A stretch of DNA of 64,000 nt, taken from positions 186,001-250,000 of the forward strand of contig OZ025729.1 in assembly GCA_964019335.1 (NCBI GenBank), written 5' to 3'. Positions 1 to 11,400 of the stretch are shown here, piece by piece. This DNA is from Diplonema japonicum (lineage: Eukaryota; Euglenozoa; Diplonemea; Diplonemida; Diplonemidae). A program made the position numbers and the translations under genes. The notes below the pieces were generated by a model, which was not told the DNA's origin, searched no databases, and saw only the letters and a list, made by a program, of their open reading frames with translations. Within the stretch, counting starts at the first letter, position 1. Every line of letters begins with the position of its first letter.

Positions 1-689
1 TTTCCCCCCTCCCTACAATTTTAATATTATTTCCCCTTTCTCATGGGGTTGGAGGGAGGGGCTGGGTGTGAGAATATATAAAAGCAAATTTTGATTTTTA
101 AAGAGGGAATCACAACAAAGGGTAGTAAAGCCAACAAAGGTGCATAAAGTAAAAAATTATATTTCTTTTTTTTACTAAACTAAGTAATCCAGACAGCATC
201 GATTTCTATCCCGTCTTTGCTCCTTTTTCACTATCCCTTGTTTCTTTATAACTAAATATCGTGAAGGATAAAATAAAAGAAAAAAGAAATTCGGCCTTCA
301 GTACTTGTTTGTGTACAATTACAGGTTATTCTTTTCACAATTCTGCTCTCGAGCACATTTAGATTTTTGGTTGACGATTGCAATTGTGAATCACAGTTTA
401 TTTTTTTCACTTTTTTTTTTTTTCTCCCTCTTTTCTTTTTTGATCTTGCCCAATTTCTTTTTTCATTTTCACCTCCCCCGCCCGTCTCTGCCTACCCTAA
501 TGTTCTTTTCCTTCTTTTTTTTTCTTCCCCTTCTCTTTTCACCATTTCCATAAACCTATAATATTTACTTAATAACGCGTTCTTTTTTTAAAACATAACT
601 ACTACAACAACAAAAAAAGAATAACAACTTCTACAGATTTGCTAAAGCTCAAAAAAAAAAAAAAGAACTTACAACAACAAATAACAACC
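1..689 (+). other. 5' flank and leader of DOMON gene 1
   Basis: No gene is seen. The stretch is AT-rich, and from about 400 to 560 it becomes a long T/C tract. An A- and CAA-rich leader with a CTACAG at about 630 then runs to the ATG at 690. Short phenylalanine-rich ORFs here are translations of the pyrimidine tract. The tract plus AG resembles a splice or trans-splice acceptor region, but this is inference. Confidence 0.5.
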
Positions 690-3600
690 ATGATACACCG
701 CATGCTGCTGCTGGTAGCCTGTGCAGGAGCTGTGTCAGCTATCTGCCCGACGGAGGGGCCTTCCTTTGACCGGGTTGCTGGGACACCGTATGCCTGCTCT
801 TCGTCTACGACAAGCGATGTGCACCTTTACTGGACGGTGGAGGGGGGGTCCGTTCACATGGCTCTCGCTGTTCAGGATGTGTCTGGGTGGGTGTCTCTGA
901 GCTTCCCCACGACACGGGGGACGATGGTCCCTGCGGAGGCGGTGTCCGGATACGGGACGATGGTCGGGAGGCAGCGGGTGACGGCTCGGAACCCATCCGG
1001 TGTGGCGGCGGACAACACCGTTCTCACCGACGTCAGCAACATGGAGATCTCGACCCTCACCATCGGGGGGTCCTCCTACCGTGTTCTTCGCTTCACGAGG
1101 ACTGTCGCAAGCATCCCCTCCGCCACCCTCTCCGTGAACTACGCCTACCACTCCACCTCCAACACCTTCCCTGCTGACAGGCACACCACTCGCGGCGGCT
1201 GGAAGGCCGACCTCCCTCTCGACATCCCTTGCACTCCTTCCTCGAACCCTGACTTCCAGTGCCAGATGTCTGTTGACTCGAGGGCGATGCTTCACTGGGC
1301 GGCCCTCTCCAACGGTACTGTGGATGCACAGCTTGTCGTGTCTCAGAACACTGCTGGGTGGGCGGCTGTTGGTTTCCCTTCGACTGGCTTCAACATGATC
1401 GGCTCGAAGGCTCTTGTCTCTGATGGGATGGTGTACGACTTGAACGGGAAGAACCCCTCTCTTGTTGTTCCTGCCACTGACATGGGTGCTTTTGACTCCA
1501 CCTACACAACAGTGATGTCTGGTGACCAAGTTCTTCGCTTCACCACTGTTGTTACCCCTGGATCTGAGATGAACCTTGTTGTGGCCTACCACACCACTTC
1601 TTCTGGTTTCCCTGTTGCAAGGCACGAGGAACGATTCGGTGTTGAAGTTCTCATCACATCTACTCCAACTCCTACTCCTCCACCTGCTGTTGTCACTCCA
1701 CCATCGTGCACTCCTTCCTCGAACCCTGACTTCCAGTGCCAAATGTCTGTTGACTCGAGGGCGATGCTTCACTGGGCGGCCCTCTCCAACGGCACTGTGG
1801 ATGCACAGCTTGTAGTGTCTCAGAACACTGCTGGGTGGGCGGCTGTTGGTTTCCCTTCGACTGGCTTCAACATGATCGGCTCGAAGGCTCTTGTCTCTGA
1901 TGGGATGGTGTACGACTTGAACGGGAAGAACCCCTCTCTTGTTGTTCCTGCCACTGACATGGGTGCTTTTGACTCCACCTACACAACAGTGATGTCTGGT
2001 GACCAAGTTCTTCGCTTCACCACTGTCGTTACCCCTGGATCTGAGATGAACCTTGTTGTGGCCTACCATACCACTTCTTCTGGTTTCCCTGTTGCAAGGC
2101 ACGAGGAACGATTCGGTGTTGAAGTTCTCATCACATCTACTCCAACTCCTACTCCTCCACCTGCTGTTGTCACTCCACCATCGTGCACTCCTTCCTCGAA
2201 CCCTGACTTCCAGTGCCAAATGTCTGTTGACTCGAGGGCGATGCTTCACTGGGCGGCCCTCTCCAACGGCACTGTGGATGCACAGCTTGTAGTGTCTCAG
2301 AACACTGCTGGGTGGGCGGCTGTTGGTTTCCCTTCGACTGGCTTCAACATGATCGGCTCGAAGGCTCTTGTCTCTGATGGGATGGTGTACGACTTGAACG
2401 GGAAGAACCCTTCTCTTGTTGTTCCTGCCACTGACATGGGTGCTTTTGACTCCACCTACACAACAGTGATGTCTGGTGACCAAGTTCTTCGCTTCACCAC
2501 TGTCGTTACCCCTGGATCTGAGATGAACCTTGTTGTGGCCTACCACACCACTTCTTCTGGTTTCCCTGTTGCAAGGCACGAGGAACGATTCGGTGTTGAA
2601 GTTCTTATCACATCTACTCCCATGCCAACTCCTCCACCTGTTGTTACTCCTTTGTGCACTCCTTCCTCGAACCCTGACTTCCAGTGCCAGATGGCTGTTG
2701 ACTCGAGGGCGATGCTTCACTGGGCGGCCCTCTCCAACGGTACTGTGGATGCACAGCTTGTCGTGTCTCAGAACACTGCTGGGTGGGCGGCTGTTGGTTT
2801 CCCTTCGACTGGCTTCAACATGATCGGCTCGAAGGCTCTTGTCTCTGATGGGATGGTGTACGACTTGAACGGGAAGAACCCCTCTCTTGTTGTTCCTGCC
2901 ACTGACATGGGTGCTTTTGACTCCACCTACACAACAGTGATGTCTGGTGACCAAGTTCTTCGCTTCACCACTGTCGTTACCCCTGGATCTGAGATGAACC
3001 TTGTTGTGGCCTACCATACCACTTCTTCTGGTTTCCCTGTTGCAAGGCACGAGGAACGATTCGGTGTTGAGGTTCTCATCACATCTACTCCAACTCCTAC
3101 TCCTCCACCTGTTGTTGTCACTCCACCATCGTGCACTCCTTCCTCGAACCCTGACTTCCAGTGCCAAATGTCGGTTGACTCGAGGGCGATGCTTCACTGG
3201 GCGGCCCTCTCCAACGGTACTGTGGATGCACAGCTTGTAGTTTCTCAGAACACTGCTGGGTGGGCGGCTGTTGGTTTCCCTTCGACTGGCTTCAACATGA
3301 TCGGCTCGAAGGCTCTTGTCTCTGATGGGATGGTGTACGACTTGAACGGGAAGAACCCCTCTCTTGTTGTTCCTGCCACTGACATGGGTTCCTTTGACTC
3401 CACCTACACAACAGTGATGTCTGGTGACCAAGTTCTTCGCTTCACCACTGTTGTTACCCCTGGATCTGAGATGAACCTTGTTGTGGCCTACCATACCACT
3501 TCTTCTGGTTTCCCTGTTGCAAGGCACGAGGAACGATTCGGTGTTGAAGTTCTCATCACATCTACTCCAACTCCTACTCCTCCACCTGCTGTTGTCACTC

Positions 3601-6600
3601 CACCATCGTGCACTCCTTCCTCGAACCCTGACTTCCAGTGCCAAATGTCTGTTGACTCGAGGGCGATGCTTCACTGGGCGGCCCTCTCCAACGGCACTGT
3701 GGATGCACAGCTTGTAGTGTCTCAGAACACTGCTGGGTGGGCGGCTGTTGGTTTCCCTTCGACTGGCTTCAACATGATCGGCTCGAAGGCTCTTGTCTCT
3801 GATGGGATGGTGTACGACTTGAACGGGAAGAACCCTTCTCTTGTTGTTCCTGCCACTGACATGGGTGCTTTTGACTCCACCTACACAACAGTGATGTCTG
3901 GTGACCAAGTTCTTCGCTTCACCACTGTCGTTACCCCTGGATCTGAGATGAACCTTGTTGTGGCCTACCACACCACTTCTTCTGGTTTCCCTGTTGCAAG
4001 GCACGAGGAACGATTCGGTGTTGAAGTTCTTATCACATCTACTCCCATGCCAACTCCTCCACCTGTTGTTACTCCTTTGTGCACTCCTTCCTCGAACCCT
4101 GACTTCCAGTGCCAGATGGCTGTTGACTCGAGGGCGATGCTTCACTGGGCGGCCCTCTCCAACGGTACTGTGGATGCACAGCTTGTCGTGTCTCAGAACA
4201 CTGCTGGGTGGGCGGCTGTTGGTTTCCCTTCGACTGGCTTCAACATGATCGGCTCGAAGGCTCTTGTCTCTGATGGGATGGTGTACGACTTGAACGGGAA
4301 GAACCCCTCTCTTGTTGTTCCTGCCACTGACATGGGTTCCTTTGACTCCACCTACACAACAGTGATGTCTGGTGACCAAGTTCTTCGCTTCACCACTGTC
4401 GTTACCTCTGGATCTGAGATGAACCTTGTTGTGGCCTACCACACTACTTCTTCTGGTTTCCCTGTTGCAAGGCACGAGGAACGATTCGGTGTTGAAGTTC
4501 TCATCACATCTACTCCCATGCCAACTCCTCCACCTGCTGTTGTCACTCCACCATCGTGCACTCCTTCCTCGAACCCTGACTTCCAGTGCCAGATGGCTGT
4601 TGACTCGAGGGCGATGCTTCACTGGGCGGCCCTCTCCAACGGCACTGTGGATGCACAGCTTGTCGTGTCTCAGAACACTGCTGGGTGGGCAGCTGTTGGT
4701 TTCCCTTCGACTGGCTTCAACATGATCGGTTCAAAGGCTCTTGTCTCTGATGGGATGGTGTACGATTTGAACGGGAAGAATCCCTCTCTCGTTGTTCCTG
4801 CCACTGACATGGGTTCCTTCGACTCCACCTACACAACAGTGGTGTCTGGTAATCAGGTTCTTCGCTTCACCACTGTTGTTACCCCTGGATCTGAGATGAA
4901 CCTTGTTGTGGCCTACCACACCACTTCTTCTGGTTTCCCTGTTGCAAGGCACGAGGAACGATTCGGTGTTGAAGTTCTCATCACATCTACTCCCATGCCA
5001 ACTCCTCCACCTGTTGTTGTTACTCCACCTTCATGCACTCCTTCCTCGAACCCTGACTTCCAGTGCCAGATGGCTGTTGACTCGAGGGCGATGCTTCACT
5101 GGGCGGCCCTCTCCAACGGTACTGTGGATGCACAGCTTGTCGTGTCTCAGAACACTGCTGGGTGGGCGGCTGTTGGTTTCCCTTCGACTGGCTTCAACAT
5201 GATTGGATCAAAGGCTCTTGTCTCTGATGGGATGGTGTACGACTTGAACGGGAAGAACCCTTCTCTTGTTGTTCCTGCCACTGACATGGGTGCTTTTGAC
5301 TCTACATCCAGCACAGTGGTGTCTGGTGACCAAGTTCTTCGCTTCTCGACAAATGACGGTGGGAACTCGATGCTGAACCTTGTTGTGGCCTACCACACTA
5401 CGTCTTCTGGTTTCCCTGTTGCGAGGCACGAGGAACGCTTCGGTGTTCCGATTCCCTTGACAGCAGTTCCGAGCGTACCGGTCCCTACACAAGCGACACC
5501 CGATCCGTCTGGGTGCGCCACGCCCTCTCCGCTTCCCGACTTCCAGTGCATGATGGTGATCGACGCGAAGGCAACGCTTCACTGGACAGTGGCGAACGAC
5601 ATCTTCGATGCGCAGGTGGTTGTCTCCTCGAACACTGCTGGGTGGGCGGCTGTGGGGCTTCCGTCTAATGGACTGCAGATGATCGGCTCGAAGGCCCTCG
5701 TCTCTGATGGGATGGTGTACGACCTGAACGGGAAGAGCGCCGCTCTTGTTGTTCGTGCGACGGACATGGGCTCATTTGCGACTACCTCTGCGACGGTGGT
5801 GTCTGGTGACCAGGTCCTCCGCTTCTCGACGAGCCTCGTGGGGCAATCGTCTGCTGAGGTGAGGCTTGTGGTGGCGTACCACAGGACGTCGACGGCGTTC
5901 CCTGTCTACCACGATGCTCGCTTTGGTGTGAGGGTCCCGACGGGCAGGGCTGTGACACCACCTGCGACCCCTGTCCCTTCAGCGGCTCCCAGGAACAACA
6001 ACACCCCTGTCCCGACTGGCTGCACCCCCTCGACACGGGCGGGCTACCAGTGCCAGCAGGTTGTGGATGCGAAGGCAGCACTCCACTGGAACCCCCTTGC
6101 GAACGGAACGGTGGACGCGATCCTCGTGGTGTCTGGGAACTCAGCCGGGTGGTCGGCGGTGGGGCTCCCTTCTTCAGGAACGAGCATGGTCGGGGCGAAG
6201 GCCCTCGTGTCGGACGGGAAGGTGTACGACCTGAACGGGAGGTCTGCTGGGGCTGTGGTGGCGACAACAGACAACGGGGCTTTCAACGGGGCGGTGGGGA
6301 CAGCAGCCTCCTCCTCCTTCCGCATGGCCGAGGTGGCACAGGTTTCAGGAGAACAGCTGCTCCGCTTCTCAACTGACGTCGGGGCCACGGGGAGCCTGAA
6401 CCTCATCGTGTCCTACCACGGGACGTCGGCGGCCTTCCCTGTGAACAAGCACGATGAACGCTACGGGCTTGTGGTGGCGACGAACGGGGGAGCACAGGTC
6501 ACCACCTTCGACGACAACACGGAGAAGGCGAAGACGCACGGCGGGGTGATGGTGACCGTGTGGGCGTACGTGGTCCCCTGTGCCATCCTGTTGAAGAGGT

Positions 6601-7124
6601 TCGGGACGGAACCTCTGGGGATGGTCGGGCAGTACCCTGTCGCCTTCATCATGCACGGGGTGATGATGTTGGGGAGCGCCATCACCACCACCATCTTCTT
6701 CGGGGTGGCCTTAAGCGAGTTCGATGGGAATGCCGGGCACGGACACAAGGACCTGGGGATCGCCCTCATCGTGGTCATCTGGGTACAGGTGGTTCTTGGG
6801 ATCGTGGCCCCTCCGAAGGACTCCGCACTTAGGTTCCCCTTCAAGGTCTCGCACACCCTCCTCGGTGTTGGCTCCTTCGGGATGTCCATCGGGCAGATGG
6901 TGACTGGGCTACGCAACATGGAAGACCTCTACACCGACACCATCAGGGACAACCTCTTGATCGCGATGATCGTGGGGCTGGTCTTCTTCGCAGTGGCCTT
7001 CCTTGTTCTCACTGTGGTGGCAGTTGTACTGGCTGACCCTGAGGCTGCGGAGGAGGAGACGAAGAACAACCAAGAGGAGGGAGAAACAGGTGCCCAAAGC
7101 AATGAGAACAGCCCTTATGAATAG
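690..7124 (+). CDS. Multi-DOMON cytochrome b561 redox protein, copy 1 (9-repeat array)
   Basis: The product is 2144 aa from the ATG at 690. I prefer this to an in-frame start at 639 because it begins with a signal peptide (MIHRMLLLVACAGAVSA) shared by all four paralogues. Residues about 18-180 are a diverged DOMON domain. Nine near-identical 157-159-residue DOMON repeats follow, then two older ones starting near codons 1609 and 1778. The C-terminus is a multi-span cytochrome b561 core with histidines at about 1950, 1989, 2019 and 2055 (THGG, MHGV, GHKD, SHTL), spaced like b561 heme ligands, and a short acidic tail. Each DOMON keeps a Met (NMIGSKALVSDG) and His residues (AYHTTS...ARHEERFG) suited to heme binding, one NGT glycosylation sequon and two Cys. 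The family (FRRS1/CYBDOM-like) moves electrons across membranes, for example as ferric reductase. The substrate here is unknown. Confidence 0.9.
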   Translation: MIHRMLLLVACAGAVSAICPTEGPSFDRVAGTPYACSSSTTSDVHLYWTVEGGSVHMALAVQDVSGWVSLSFPTTRGTMVPAEAVSGYGTMVGRQRVTARNPSGVAADNTVLTDVSNMEISTLTIGGSSYRVLRFTRTVASIPSATLSVNYAYHSTSNTFPADRHTTRGGWKADLPLDIPCTPSSNPDFQCQMSVDSRAMLHWAALSNGTVDAQLVVSQNTAGWAAVGFPSTGFNMIGSKALVSDGMVYDLNGKNPSLVVPATDMGAFDSTYTTVMSGDQVLRFTTVVTPGSEMNLVVAYHTTSSGFPVARHEERFGVEVLITSTPTPTPPPAVVTPPSCTPSSNPDFQCQMSVDSRAMLHWAALSNGTVDAQLVVSQNTAGWAAVGFPSTGFNMIGSKALVSDGMVYDLNGKNPSLVVPATDMGAFDSTYTTVMSGDQVLRFTTVVTPGSEMNLVVAYHTTSSGFPVARHEERFGVEVLITSTPTPTPPPAVVTPPSCTPSSNPDFQCQMSVDSRAMLHWAALSNGTVDAQLVVSQNTAGWAAVGFPSTGFNMIGSKALVSDGMVYDLNGKNPSLVVPATDMGAFDSTYTTVMSGDQVLRFTTVVTPGSEMNLVVAYHTTSSGFPVARHEERFGVEVLITSTPMPTPPPVVTPLCTPSSNPDFQCQMAVDSRAMLHWAALSNGTVDAQLVVSQNTAGWAAVGFPSTGFNMIGSKALVSDGMVYDLNGKNPSLVVPATDMGAFDSTYTTVMSGDQVLRFTTVVTPGSEMNLVVAYHTTSSGFPVARHEERFGVEVLITSTPTPTPPPVVVTPPSCTPSSNPDFQCQMSVDSRAMLHWAALSNGTVDAQLVVSQNTAGWAAVGFPSTGFNMIGSKALVSDGMVYDLNGKNPSLVVPATDMGSFDSTYTTVMSGDQVLRFTTVVTPGSEMNLVVAYHTTSSGFPVARHEERFGVEVLITSTPTPTPPPAVVTPPSCTPSSNPDFQCQMSVDSRAMLHWAALSNGTVDAQLVVSQNTAGWAAVGFPSTGFNMIGSKALVSDGMVYDLNGKNPSLVVPATDMGAFDSTYTTVMSGDQVLRFTTVVTPGSEMNLVVAYHTTSSGFPVARHEERFGVEVLITSTPMPTPPPVVTPLCTPSSNPDFQCQMAVDSRAMLHWAALSNGTVDAQLVVSQNTAGWAAVGFPSTGFNMIGSKALVSDGMVYDLNGKNPSLVVPATDMGSFDSTYTTVMSGDQVLRFTTVVTSGSEMNLVVAYHTTSSGFPVARHEERFGVEVLITSTPMPTPPPAVVTPPSCTPSSNPDFQCQMAVDSRAMLHWAALSNGTVDAQLVVSQNTAGWAAVGFPSTGFNMIGSKALVSDGMVYDLNGKNPSLVVPATDMGSFDSTYTTVVSGNQVLRFTTVVTPGSEMNLVVAYHTTSSGFPVARHEERFGVEVLITSTPMPTPPPVVVTPPSCTPSSNPDFQCQMAVDSRAMLHWAALSNGTVDAQLVVSQNTAGWAAVGFPSTGFNMIGSKALVSDGMVYDLNGKNPSLVVPATDMGAFDSTSSTVVSGDQVLRFSTNDGGNSMLNLVVAYHTTSSGFPVARHEERFGVPIPLTAVPSVPVPTQATPDPSGCATPSPLPDFQCMMVIDAKATLHWTVANDIFDAQVVVSSNTAGWAAVGLPSNGLQMIGSKALVSDGMVYDLNGKSAALVVRATDMGSFATTSATVVSGDQVLRFSTSLVGQSSAEVRLVVAYHRTSTAFPVYHDARFGVRVPTGRAVTPPATPVPSAAPRNNNTPVPTGCTPSTRAGYQCQQVVDAKAALHWNPLANGTVDAILVVSGNSAGWSAVGLPSSGTSMVGAKALVSDGKVYDLNGRSAGAVVATTDNGAFNGAVGTAASSSFRMAEVAQVSGEQLLRFSTDVGATGSLNLIVSYHGTSAAFPVNKHDERYGLVVATNGGAQVTTFDDNTEKAKTHGGVMVTVWAYVVPCAILLKRFGTEPLGMVGQYPVAFIMHGVMMLGSAITTTIFFGVALSEFDGNAGHGHKDLGIALIVVIWVQVVLGIVAPPKDSALRFPFKVSHTLLGVGSFGMSIGQMVTGLRNMEDLYTDTIRDNLLIAMIVGLVFFAVAFLVLTVVAVVLADPEAAEEETKNNQEEGETGAQSNENSPYE
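1230..5513 (+). repeat. Tandem array of nine DOMON-coding repeats, copy 1
   Basis: In-frame units begin at the Cys codon of CTPSSNPDFQC at 1230, 1707, 2184, 2655, 3132, 3609, 4080, 4557 and 5034. The unit is 477 bp, or 471 bp where the Pro/Thr linker is two residues shorter. The 477-477-471 order occurs twice in a row (units 1-3 and 4-6), and units 2-4 closely resemble units 5-7. This points to amplification of a three-unit block of about 1.43 kb. Differences between units are mainly Ser/Ala at the start, Ala/Ser in the middle and the linker type. Confidence 0.95.
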
Positions 7125-8458
7125 GTGAAAAGCGGGCATCTAGCAGCTTCGTTTTGTTTTTATTTAGATTCTTTCCCTCCCTTATTTCTTTTTTCTTGAC
7201 AAAAAGCTTTCTCCAGTTATTTTCAGGGGTACCGCAATATTCTCAGGATATGTCATTTTATTGCGCGATCTCTCCCGCATGAGGTGGCTAAAGACGCCTA
7301 GAGAACGTAGGTCATCTGGATGCAGCACAGAGCCTTCTATAAAATAAGGTATCTTCCAGCTTTCTTTACATCTTATTCTTTTTTTTAAATTTATGCTGTG
7401 GTAACAAAACTTTGAAAGAAAATGAAAAGAAGAAAGAAAAAAAAAAGTTAAAAGTGAACGAACTAGATTTAAAAAAAAAAATATATATATATATATAATT
7501 TATAAAGGAATCGCTATTTAATGCTCCTAGGTTGGGTGTGTTTATAGATTAGAGTTCTTTAAATGCTCAAAGAATTCCGGTTTGCTCATAAAAAGCTTTT
7601 TTTTTTTCTTTCAATTTTCTTTGCTGCCCACGCCCTCTTCTTTTTTGTTTTTTTTTTCTTTTGTTTTTGTTATTCTTTTTTTTTTTTTTTGCATTCAACC
7701 TCCGGTGTGCAGTTCTTCAACATTTCATAAAAGAATACACTGCCCTCCCTACTGTCTTTTTCTTTTCATTTTTGTTTTTTTACAATCTTCAATTATCAGC
7801 CAATGCCCTTTCTATTTGGCTATTTTTGAATGATTTTACCCCACTTTTTTTTTTTTTTACCCCCGTGCACCGCCTAGTACTTGGTGTGGTTATAAAGTTG
7901 CAGATTCTTAAGAAAAAAATAAGAATAAAAGGTGGAAAGGAAATAAAATTAAAAAAAAAAAAAAAAAAAAAAAGAAAATGGGAAAGTACCCACTTCATGC
8001 TTATGTCAGGTACTATTCCCTAGCACCTACTTTTTTTTTTTCTTTTTTTTTTCTTTCTCTCTCTGCAAACATACCCCCTCCCCCTTTCATTTTTTTTTTG
8101 ACATTCTTATTTTCTCTTTTTTTCCGGCTTGCACAAACAATCAGCCGACTCTCTTTTTCCGGTTTTATAGGATCATTATGACTCATCTTTTACGACACCG
8201 TTTTTCTACTCCACACTTCTGTTCTGCAGGCTTCTATCAAGTAGTTCGTAGTAATTTTAAAAATAAGCGTAAAACATATCTCTCGAGTCCGCTGCCGTAC
8301 TTTTAAGACAACCTTATTTATTCGTCTCATCGGCTTATTCTTTCTCTCTCTTTTGTTCCCTTTCACACAAAACATTGTTTTCTTTCTTTGTTCCTTAAAG
8401 TCGCACAACTACAGTTCAATCATTCTCATTTCAGCTTATAAAAACTCTACAAGAAGTC
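7125..8458 (+). other. Spacer between DOMON genes 1 and 2
   Basis: No gene is seen; small ORFs are poly-Phe or poly-Lys from homopolymers. The first 200 bp share blocks with the flank after gene 2, including TTGCGCGATCTCTCCCGCAT near 7261. The stretch at 7785-7925 is a degenerate match to 13975-14110, so the duplication included 3' sequence. Poly(T), poly(A) and a short (TA)n run near 7481 occur. The last 200 bp before gene 2 are pyrimidine-rich with several AGs. Confidence 0.6.
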
Positions 8459-11400
8459 ATGATACACCGCATGCTGCTGCTGGTAGCCTGTGCAGGAGCT
8501 GTGTCAGCTATCTGCCCGACGGAGGGGCCTTCCTTTGACCGGGTTGCTGGGACACCGTATGCCTGCTCTTCGTCTACGACAAGCGATGTGCACCTTTACT
8601 GGACGGTGGAGGGGGGGTCCGTTCACATGGCTCTCGCTGTTCAGGATGTGTCTGGGTGGGTGTCTCTGAGCTTCCCCACGACACGGGGGACGATGGTCCC
8701 TGCGGAGGCGGTGTCCGGATACGGGACGATGGTCGGGAGGCAGCGGGTGACGGCTCGGAACCCATCCGGTGTGGCGGCAGACAACACCGTTCTCACCGAC
8801 GTCAGCAACATGGAGATCTCGACCCTCACCATCGGGGGGTCCTCCTACCGTGTTCTTCGCTTCACGAGGACTGTCGCAAGCATCCCCTCCGCCACCCTCT
8901 CCGTGAACTACGCCTACCACTCCACCTCCAACACCTTCCCTGCTGACAGGCACACCACTCGCGGCGGCTGGAAGGCCGACCTCCCTCTCGACATCCCTTG
9001 CACTCCTTCCTCGAACCCTGACTTCCAGTGCCAGATGGCTGTTGACTCGAGGGCAATGCTTCACTGGGCGGCCCTCTCCAACGGTACTGTGGATGCACAG
9101 CTTGTAGTGTCTCAGAACACTGCTGGGTGGGCGGCTGTTGGTTTCCCTTCGACTGGCTTCAACATGATCGGCTCGAAGGCTCTTGTCTCTGATGGGATGG
9201 TGTACGACTTGAACGGGAAGAACCCCTCTCTTGTTGTTCCTGCCACTGACATGGGTGCTTTTGACTCCACCTACACAACAGTGATGTCTGGTGACCAAGT
9301 TCTTCGCTTCACCACTGTTGTTACTCCTGGAACTGAGATGAACCTTGTTGTGGCCTACCACACCACTTCTTCTGGTTTCCCTGTTGCAAGGCACGAGGAA
9401 CGATTCGGTGTTGAAGTTCTCATCACATCTACTCCAACTCCTACTCCTCCACCTGCTGTTGTCACTCCACCATCGTGCACTCCTTCCTCGAACCCTGACT
9501 TCCAGTGCCAGATGTCTGTTGACTCGAGGGCGATGCTTCACTGGGCGGCCCTCTCCAACGGCACTGTGGATGCACAGCTTGTAGTGTCTCAGAACACTGC
9601 TGGGTGGGCGGCTGTTGGTTTCCCTTCGACTGGCTTCAACATGATCGGCTCGAAGGCTCTTGTCTCTGATGGGATGGTGTACGACTTGAACGGGAAGAAC
9701 CCTTCTCTTGTTGTTCCTGCCACTGACATGGGTGCTTTTGACTCCACCTACACAACAGTGATGTCTGGTGACCAAGTTCTTCGCTTCACCACTGTCGTTA
9801 CCCCTGGATCTGAGATGAACCTTGTTGTGGCCTACCATACCACTTCTTCTGGTTTCCCTGTTGCAAGGCACGAGGAACGATTCGGTGTTGAAGTTCTCAT
9901 CACATCTACTCCAACTCCTACTCCTCCACCTGCTGTTGTCACTCCACCATCGTGCACTCCTTCCTCGAACCCTGACTTCCAGTGCCAAATGTCTGTTGAC
10001 TCGAGGGCGATGCTTCACTGGGCGGCCCTCTCGAACGGTACTGTGGATGCACAGCTTGTCGTGTCTCAGAACACTGCTGGGTGGGCGGCTGTTGGTTTCC
10101 CTTCGACTGGCTTCAACATGATTGGATCAAAGGCTCTTGTCTCTGATGGGATGGTGTACGATTTGAACGGGAAGAACCCTTCTCTTGTTGTTCCTGCCAC
10201 TGACATGGGTTCCTTCGACTCCACCTACACAACAGTGATGTCTGGTGACCAAGTTCTTCGCTTCACCACTGCTGTTACCCCTGGATCTGAGATGAACCTT
10301 GTTGTGGCCTACCACACCACTTCTTCTGGTTTCCCTGTTGCAAGGCACGAGGAACGATTCGGTGTTGAGGTTCTCATCACATCTACTCCAACTCCAACTC
10401 CTCCACCTGCTGTTGTCACTCCACCATCGTGCACTCCTTCCTCGAACCCTGATTTCCAGTGCCAGATGTCTGTTGACTCGAGGGCGATGCTTCACTGGGC
10501 GGCCCTCTCCAATGGCACTGTGGATGCACAGCTTGTCGTGTCTCAGAACACTGCTGGGTGGGCGGCTGTTGGTTTCCCTTCGACTGGCTTCAACATGATC
10601 GGCTCGAAGGCTCTTGTCTCTGATGGGATGGTGTACGACTTGAACGGGAAGAACCCCTCTCTTGTTGTTCCTGCCACTGACATGGGTTCCTTTGACTCCA
10701 CCTACACAACAGTGATGTCTGGTGACCAAGTTCTTCGCTTCACCACTGTCGTTACCTCTGGATCTGAGATGAACCTTGTTGTGGCCTACCACACTACTTC
10801 TTCTGGTTTCCCTGTTGCAAGGCACGAGGAACGATTCGGTGTTGAAGTTCTCATCACATCTACTCCCATGCCAACTCCTCCACCTGCTGTTGTCACTCCA
10901 CCATCGTGCACTCCTTCCTCGAACCCTGACTTCCAGTGCCAGATGGCTGTTGACTCGAGGGCGATGCTTCACTGGGCGGCCCTCTCGAACGGTACTGTGG
11001 ATGCACAGCTTGTCGTGTCTCAGAACACTGCTGGGTGGGCGGCTGTTGGTTTCCCTTCGACTGGCTTCAACATGATCGGTTCAAAGGCTCTTGTCTCTGA
11101 TGGGATGGTGTACGATTTGAACGGGAAGAATCCCTCTCTCGTTGTTCCTGCCACTGACATGGGTTCCTTCGACTCCACCTACACAACAGTGGTGTCTGGT
11201 AATCAGGTTCTTCGCTTCACCACTGTTGTTACCCCTGGATCTGAGATGAACCTTGTTGTGGCCTACCACACCACTTCTTCTGGTTTCCCTGTTGCAAGGC
11301 ACGAGGAACGATTCGGTGTTGAAGTTCTCATCACATCTACTCCCATGCCAACTCCTCCACCTGTTGTTGTTACTCCACCTTCATGCACTCCTTCCTCGAA

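Noticed and set aside
639-689. Upstream in-frame start for DOMON gene 1
   Set aside because: It would add a Lys-rich stretch in front of a clear signal peptide; the other copies start at the equivalent of 690.
735-4622. 1295-residue antisense ORF across DOMON gene 1 and similar antisense ORFs in the other copies
   Set aside because: It is a shadow of the repeats: one unit lacks antisense stops, so the whole array does. The product is low-quality, Arg-rich and without known domains, while the sense frame has a signal peptide, domains and heme residues.
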